Assembly: GCA_017961145.1 (NCBI GenBank) | Contig: JAGCXU010000130.1 | Location: forward strand, 1-34,377 | DNA length: 34,377 nt | Reading direction: 5' to 3' | Origin: Bacteroidaceae bacterium | GTDB lineage: Bacteria > Bacteroidota > Bacteroidia > Bacteroidales > Bacteroidaceae | Shown here: positions 31,413 through 34,377 of the stretch, piece after piece | Position numbering within the stretch: position 1 is the first letter of the stretch | Layout: every line of letters starts with the position of its first letter | Notes under the pieces: generated by a model | What the model was told of the DNA's origin: nothing | What the model saw: the letters and a program-made list of their open reading frames with translations, nothing else | The model's database searches: none | Program-made: the position numbers and the translations under genes

Positions 31413-32756
31413 ATGAAGACATTTAAGATAGGCGGTGTTCATCCCGCAGAAAACAAGCTGTCTGCTTCAAGTCCTATTCGCGAAGCAGCTCTGCCAAAGC
31501 AAGCAATATTCAGTATGTTCCAGCATATCGGAGCACCTGCGAAACCAGTCGTTCAGAAAGGCGACGAGGTGAAGGTCGGCACATTGCTGGCCGAAGCTGG
31601 AGGGTTCGTAAGCGCTCCCATTCATAGCAGCGTGAGTGGCAAGGTCACAAAGGTTGATGTTGCTCTCGATGCAAGCGGTACTCGTCGCACAGCAATATAT
31701 GTAGATGTAGTAGGCGACGAATGGGAAGAGAGTATTGACCGCTCCTCTACCCTCATCGAGTTGAGCGACCGTCCCGACCTCGACAGCAAGACAATCGTCG
31801 AAAAGATAAAGAATGCAGGCATCGTAGGCATGGGTGGAGCAACCTTCCCTTGCCATGTTAAACTCTCGCCTCCTCCAGGAAGCAAGGCCGAATGTGTCAT
31901 AATTAATGCCGTAGAATGCGAGCCTTACTTGACAGCCGACCACAGGCTTATGCTCGAACATCCCGAGGAGATTCTCGTCGGACTGCAACTCATCATGAAG
32001 GCTGTGGATGTGAAGAAAGGCTACATCGGCATTGAGAACAACAAGCCTGATGCAATTGCTTTGATGACAGAAAAGGCAAAAGGTTACGAAGGTATCGAGG
32101 TTGTTCCCCTCAAGGTCAAGTATCCGCAAGGCGGCGAAAAGCAACTCATCGATGCAGTTATCGGCCGACAAGTACCTGCGCCTCCTGCCATTCCCATTAA
32201 CGTGGGAGCTGTCGTGCAGAATGTCGGCACAGCTTTTGCCATCTATCAGGCTGTCATGAAGAACAAACCTCTGATTGACCGCATCATCACAGTTACAGGT
32301 AAGAGCGTCAAGCAGCCAAGCAACCTGTTGGCAAGACTTGGCACTCCTTTCCAGCAACTCATTGACGAATGCGGCGGCCTGCCTGAAGATACAGGCAAGA
32401 TTATTGGTGGCGGCCCCATGATGGGAAAGGCTTTGCTCAATCTTGACATTCCTATGACAAAAGGTTCCAGCGGTTTGCTTATCATGAACGACATGGAAGC
32501 TCGTCGAGTTGAACCCCAGCCTTGTATCCGTTGTGCCAAGTGCGTCAGCGCTTGTCCGATGGGCTTGGAGCCCTATCTGCTCAGCAAGATGAGTGCGAAG
32601 GAAGATTGGGAAGGTGCTGAGAAGAACGATGTGGTTAGTTGCATCGAATGTGGCAGCTGCCAGTTTACTTGCCCAAGCAATCGTCCGTTGCTCGACATGA
32701 TTCGCGTCGGAAAGTCAACCGTCATGGGTATTATCCGTAGTCGAGCCGCAAAGTAA
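31413..32756 (+). CDS. rnfC: Rnf complex subunit C, NADH-binding
   Basis: Peripheral subunit that binds NADH and FMN and carries two 4Fe-4S clusters. The 447 residues show IGMGGATFPCHVKL (FMN/NADH domain, like NuoF), NAVECEPYLTADHRLM, and C-terminal motifs CIRCAKCVSACP (from 371) and CIECGSCQFTCP (from 410). The N-terminal HIGAPAKPVVQKGDEVKVGTLLAE is the usual RnfC sandwich-hybrid start. The coding end is followed by 35 nt of AT-rich sequence before rnfD. Confidence 0.96.
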   Translation: MKTFKIGGVHPAENKLSASSPIREAALPKQAIFSMFQHIGAPAKPVVQKGDEVKVGTLLAEAGGFVSAPIHSSVSGKVTKVDVALDASGTRRTAIYVDVVGDEWEESIDRSSTLIELSDRPDLDSKTIVEKIKNAGIVGMGGATFPCHVKLSPPPGSKAECVIINAVECEPYLTADHRLMLEHPEEILVGLQLIMKAVDVKKGYIGIENNKPDAIALMTEKAKGYEGIEVVPLKVKYPQGGEKQLIDAVIGRQVPAPPAIPINVGAVVQNVGTAFAIYQAVMKNKPLIDRIITVTGKSVKQPSNLLARLGTPFQQLIDECGGLPEDTGKIIGGGPMMGKALLNLDIPMTKGSSGLLIMNDMEARRVEPQPCIRCAKCVSACPMGLEPYLLSKMSAKEDWEGAEKNDVVSCIECGSCQFTCPSNRPLLDMIRVGKSTVMGIIRSRAAK

Positions 32757-32791
32757 AATAGTAAATTGTAAATCGACAAATAGTAAATGAA

Positions 32792-33784
32792 ATGATGAAA
32801 CCAATCATATCCCTTTCACCACATGTTCACGGAGGCGACTCTGTGCAGAAGAACATGTATGGTGTCTGCATCGCACTCGTGCCTGCCCTGCTTGCCAGCC
32901 TTTGGTACTTCGGCCTTGGTGCTGCTATCGTGCTTGCCACATCAGTGCTTTCTTGCGTCTTCTTTGAGTGGGCGATTACGAAGTTCCTGCTGAAACGTCC
33001 TGCTTGTACAATCTGTGACGGCAGCGCTATCCTGACAGGCTTGCTGCTTGGCTTCAACTTGCCGAGCAACCTGCCAATCTGGCTCATCATCATCGGTGCC
33101 CTTGTAGCTATCGGCATTGGTAAGATGACATTCGGAGGCTTAGGCCAGAACCCCTTCAACCCTGCCCTTGTCGGTCGTGTGTTCCTGCTCATCAGTTTCC
33201 CTGTGCAGATGACCACTTGGTCCGACAATCTGCACGACAGTATTGATGGCTGTTCTGGTGCAACTCCATTGAGCCTAATGCAGAAAGCCATTCTTGAAAA
33301 AGATCCTTCAATACTGAATGACTTACCTTCAAGTCTTGAAATGCTTTATGGACAGACAGAAGGTTCTTTAGGCGAAGTTAGCGCTTTGCTGCTGCTTCTT
33401 GGTTGTGCCTTTATGCTTTGGCGCAAGATTATCACTTGGCACATACCCGTCAGCATCCTCGGCACGGTTGCCATCTTCTCTGGCATCATGCACATCGTCA
33501 ACCCGATTTATGCTATGCCGCATGTCGTGCTGATGAGCGGAGGCTTGATTCTCGGTGCTTGCTTCATGGCAACAGATTACGTCACATCTCCTATGACGGG
33601 CAAAGGACAACTCATCTATGGCGTTTGCATCGGCTTGCTGACAGTCATCATCCGTAACTGGGGAGCATATCCCGAGGGTATGTCCTTCGCAATTCTCATT
33701 ATGAACGCCTTCACACCTCTCATTAATACCTATTGCAAACCAGAGCGTTTCGGCGAAGTCATCAGAAAGGAGGAAAAGAAATGA
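32792..33784 (+). CDS. rnfD: Rnf complex subunit D, flavin-bearing membrane subunit
   Basis: Integral membrane subunit of 330 residues with about nine to ten helices. The sequence SGATPL (155-160) contains Thr158, the expected site of covalent FMN. SPHVHGGDSVQKNMYGV at the N-terminus and GGLGQNPFNPALVGRVFL are family hallmarks. Two adjacent ATG codons (32792, 32795) are possible starts. The stop overlaps the rnfG start (ATGA at 33781-33784). Confidence 0.96.
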   Translation: MMKPIISLSPHVHGGDSVQKNMYGVCIALVPALLASLWYFGLGAAIVLATSVLSCVFFEWAITKFLLKRPACTICDGSAILTGLLLGFNLPSNLPIWLIIIGALVAIGIGKMTFGGLGQNPFNPALVGRVFLLISFPVQMTTWSDNLHDSIDGCSGATPLSLMQKAILEKDPSILNDLPSSLEMLYGQTEGSLGEVSALLLLLGCAFMLWRKIITWHIPVSILGTVAIFSGIMHIVNPIYAMPHVVLMSGGLILGACFMATDYVTSPMTGKGQLIYGVCIGLLTVIIRNWGAYPEGMSFAILIMNAFTPLINTYCKPERFGEVIRKEEKK

Positions 33785-34314
33785 AGAAACTTGAATCAAC
33801 TTGGTACAATATGGCTATCGTGCTGACGGCTATTGCAGTCGTTGCAGGTGCAGCCCTCGGTTATGTAAATAGCATAACGGCTCCGACCATCGAGGCCATC
33901 AAAAGTCAGCAAGAGAAAGAGGCCGAACAGCAAGTCTTGAACGGGCAGGAAGGCACTGCCATCAAGATAACCGATCCGAAAGGCTTCGGTGGAGCTTTGA
34001 CCGTTATGGTAGGCCTTGCTCAAGACGGAACAATACTTGGCTACAAAGTGCTTGAGTCGAGCGAGACTCCGGGACTTGGAGCTAAGGCTCAAGACTGGTT
34101 CCAGAAGGGACAGAAAGGTGATATTATCGGCAAGCAAGCTGGTAATCTGACTGTCAGCAAAGATGGTGGCGAAGTGGATGCCATCACAGCTTCGACCATT
34201 ACCAGCCGTGCTTTCCTGCGTTGCATCAACGAGGCATACAAGACGCTTTCCGAGAACTCTGATGCTCAAAGTGGTGCAAGTCCGCAAGCAGGCAAAAATA
34301 ATAGTAATATATAA
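33781..34314 (+). CDS. rnfG: Rnf complex subunit G, periplasmic flavoprotein (short form)
   Basis: Membrane-anchored subunit with covalent FMN on the periplasmic side. The ATG at 33781 (177 residues) overlaps the rnfD stop; the upstream frame is only read-through of rnfD. One N-terminal helix (about 10-29), then GFGGALTVMVGL (68-79), ETPGLGAKAQDWF (95-107) and DAITASTITSRAF (133-145) with Thr139 as the likely FMN site. Compared with Bacteroides RnfG from memory it seems to lack roughly 35 residues between the helix and GFGG, so the first part of the FMN-binding domain is compact. The C-terminus is Ser/Asn/Gln rich. Confidence 0.92.
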   Translation: MKKLESTWYNMAIVLTAIAVVAGAALGYVNSITAPTIEAIKSQQEKEAEQQVLNGQEGTAIKITDPKGFGGALTVMVGLAQDGTILGYKVLESSETPGLGAKAQDWFQKGQKGDIIGKQAGNLTVSKDGGEVDAITASTITSRAFLRCINEAYKTLSENSDAQSGASPQAGKNNSNI

Positions 34315-34319
34315 TGTAT

Positions 34320-34325
34320 AGGAGG
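34320..34325 (+). promoter_or_regulatory. Consensus Shine-Dalgarno of rnfE
   Basis: AGGAGG lies 8 nt before the ATG at 34334. Most other starts in the window lack such a site, so it stands out. Confidence 0.7.
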
Positions 34326-34333
34326 AAACATCA

Positions 34334-34377
34334 ATGAATAACATGAAAGTCCTGCTTAACGGCATTATAAAAGAGAA
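34334..34377 (+). CDS. rnfE: Rnf complex subunit E (RsxE), 5' end only
   Basis: The window ends 14 codons into this gene (MNNMKVLLNGIIKE). Position after rnfG and the pattern M-N---NGIIKEN-type start support RnfE, an integral membrane subunit. rnfA should follow outside the window. Confidence 0.8.
   Translation, partial: MNNMKVLLNGIIKE

Overview
The window looks like chromosomal DNA of a Bacteroidota member, most likely Prevotella or a close relative. Evidence: promoters of the TTTG-N19-TAnnTTTG type in front of several genes, little use of Shine-Dalgarno sites, Bacteroidota-specific genes (RpoZ-like omega, DUF4293, DUF5103/T9SS plug, DUF1460) and gene ends like those of Prevotella secreted enzymes. 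Most of it is ordinary housekeeping sequence. I see no prophage, transposase, CRISPR array, tRNA or rRNA.

Layout. 1-1038: low-specificity threonine aldolase. 1039-1873: non-coding gap holding a composite repeat module. 1874-3504: mnmE, a bidirectional terminator and a 54-residue membrane protein on the minus strand. 3582-9602: pepD, a beta-helix lipoprotein and rlmH with 4-nt overlaps, then a cloverleaf-like palindrome, nadC and a C69 peptidase whose signal peptide is out of frame. 9617-13385: 22-nt repeats, a secreted GH13 amylase, a tandem ThuA protein and a terminator. 13452-15335, minus: bamD, rpoZ, DUF4293. 15348-20558, minus: AmpG-like permease, DUF1460 amidase-like protein, BaiN/HI0933 flavoprotein, 4'-phosphopantetheinyl transferase and GH130. 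20508-21355: second copy of the composite non-coding module. 21356-25435, minus: tightly coupled cluster of a secreted unknown, an HprK-like kinase, an S24/S26 peptidase, a PqqD-like protein and a TRIC channel fused in frame to a T9SS plug (DUF5103) domain. 25481-26974, minus: HtrA protease. 27233-29931: 22-nt repeats, rnpB (RNase P RNA), a YihY/BrkB membrane protein and convergent ispE. 30067-34377: rseC-rnfBCDG and the first codons of rnfE.

How the parts fit. AmpG plus DUF1460 suggests uptake and trimming of cell-wall fragments. The amylase ends in a Prevotella-style C-terminal segment, and a T9SS plug domain is encoded about 10 kb away, which fits surface secretion by type IX. RseC and Rnf form an ion-pumping ferredoxin:NAD oxidoreductase operon.

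Most unusual items: (i) a composite non-coding module present twice, made of 22-nt tandem repeats, inverted arms of different sequence that remain self-complementary around an AT-rich core, and a conserved 105-nt block; (ii) the TRIC-plug fusion with an internal signal-peptide-like segment; (iii) the kinase-peptidase-PqqD cassette, which resembles a peptide-modification toolkit but has no visible precursor or radical SAM enzyme.
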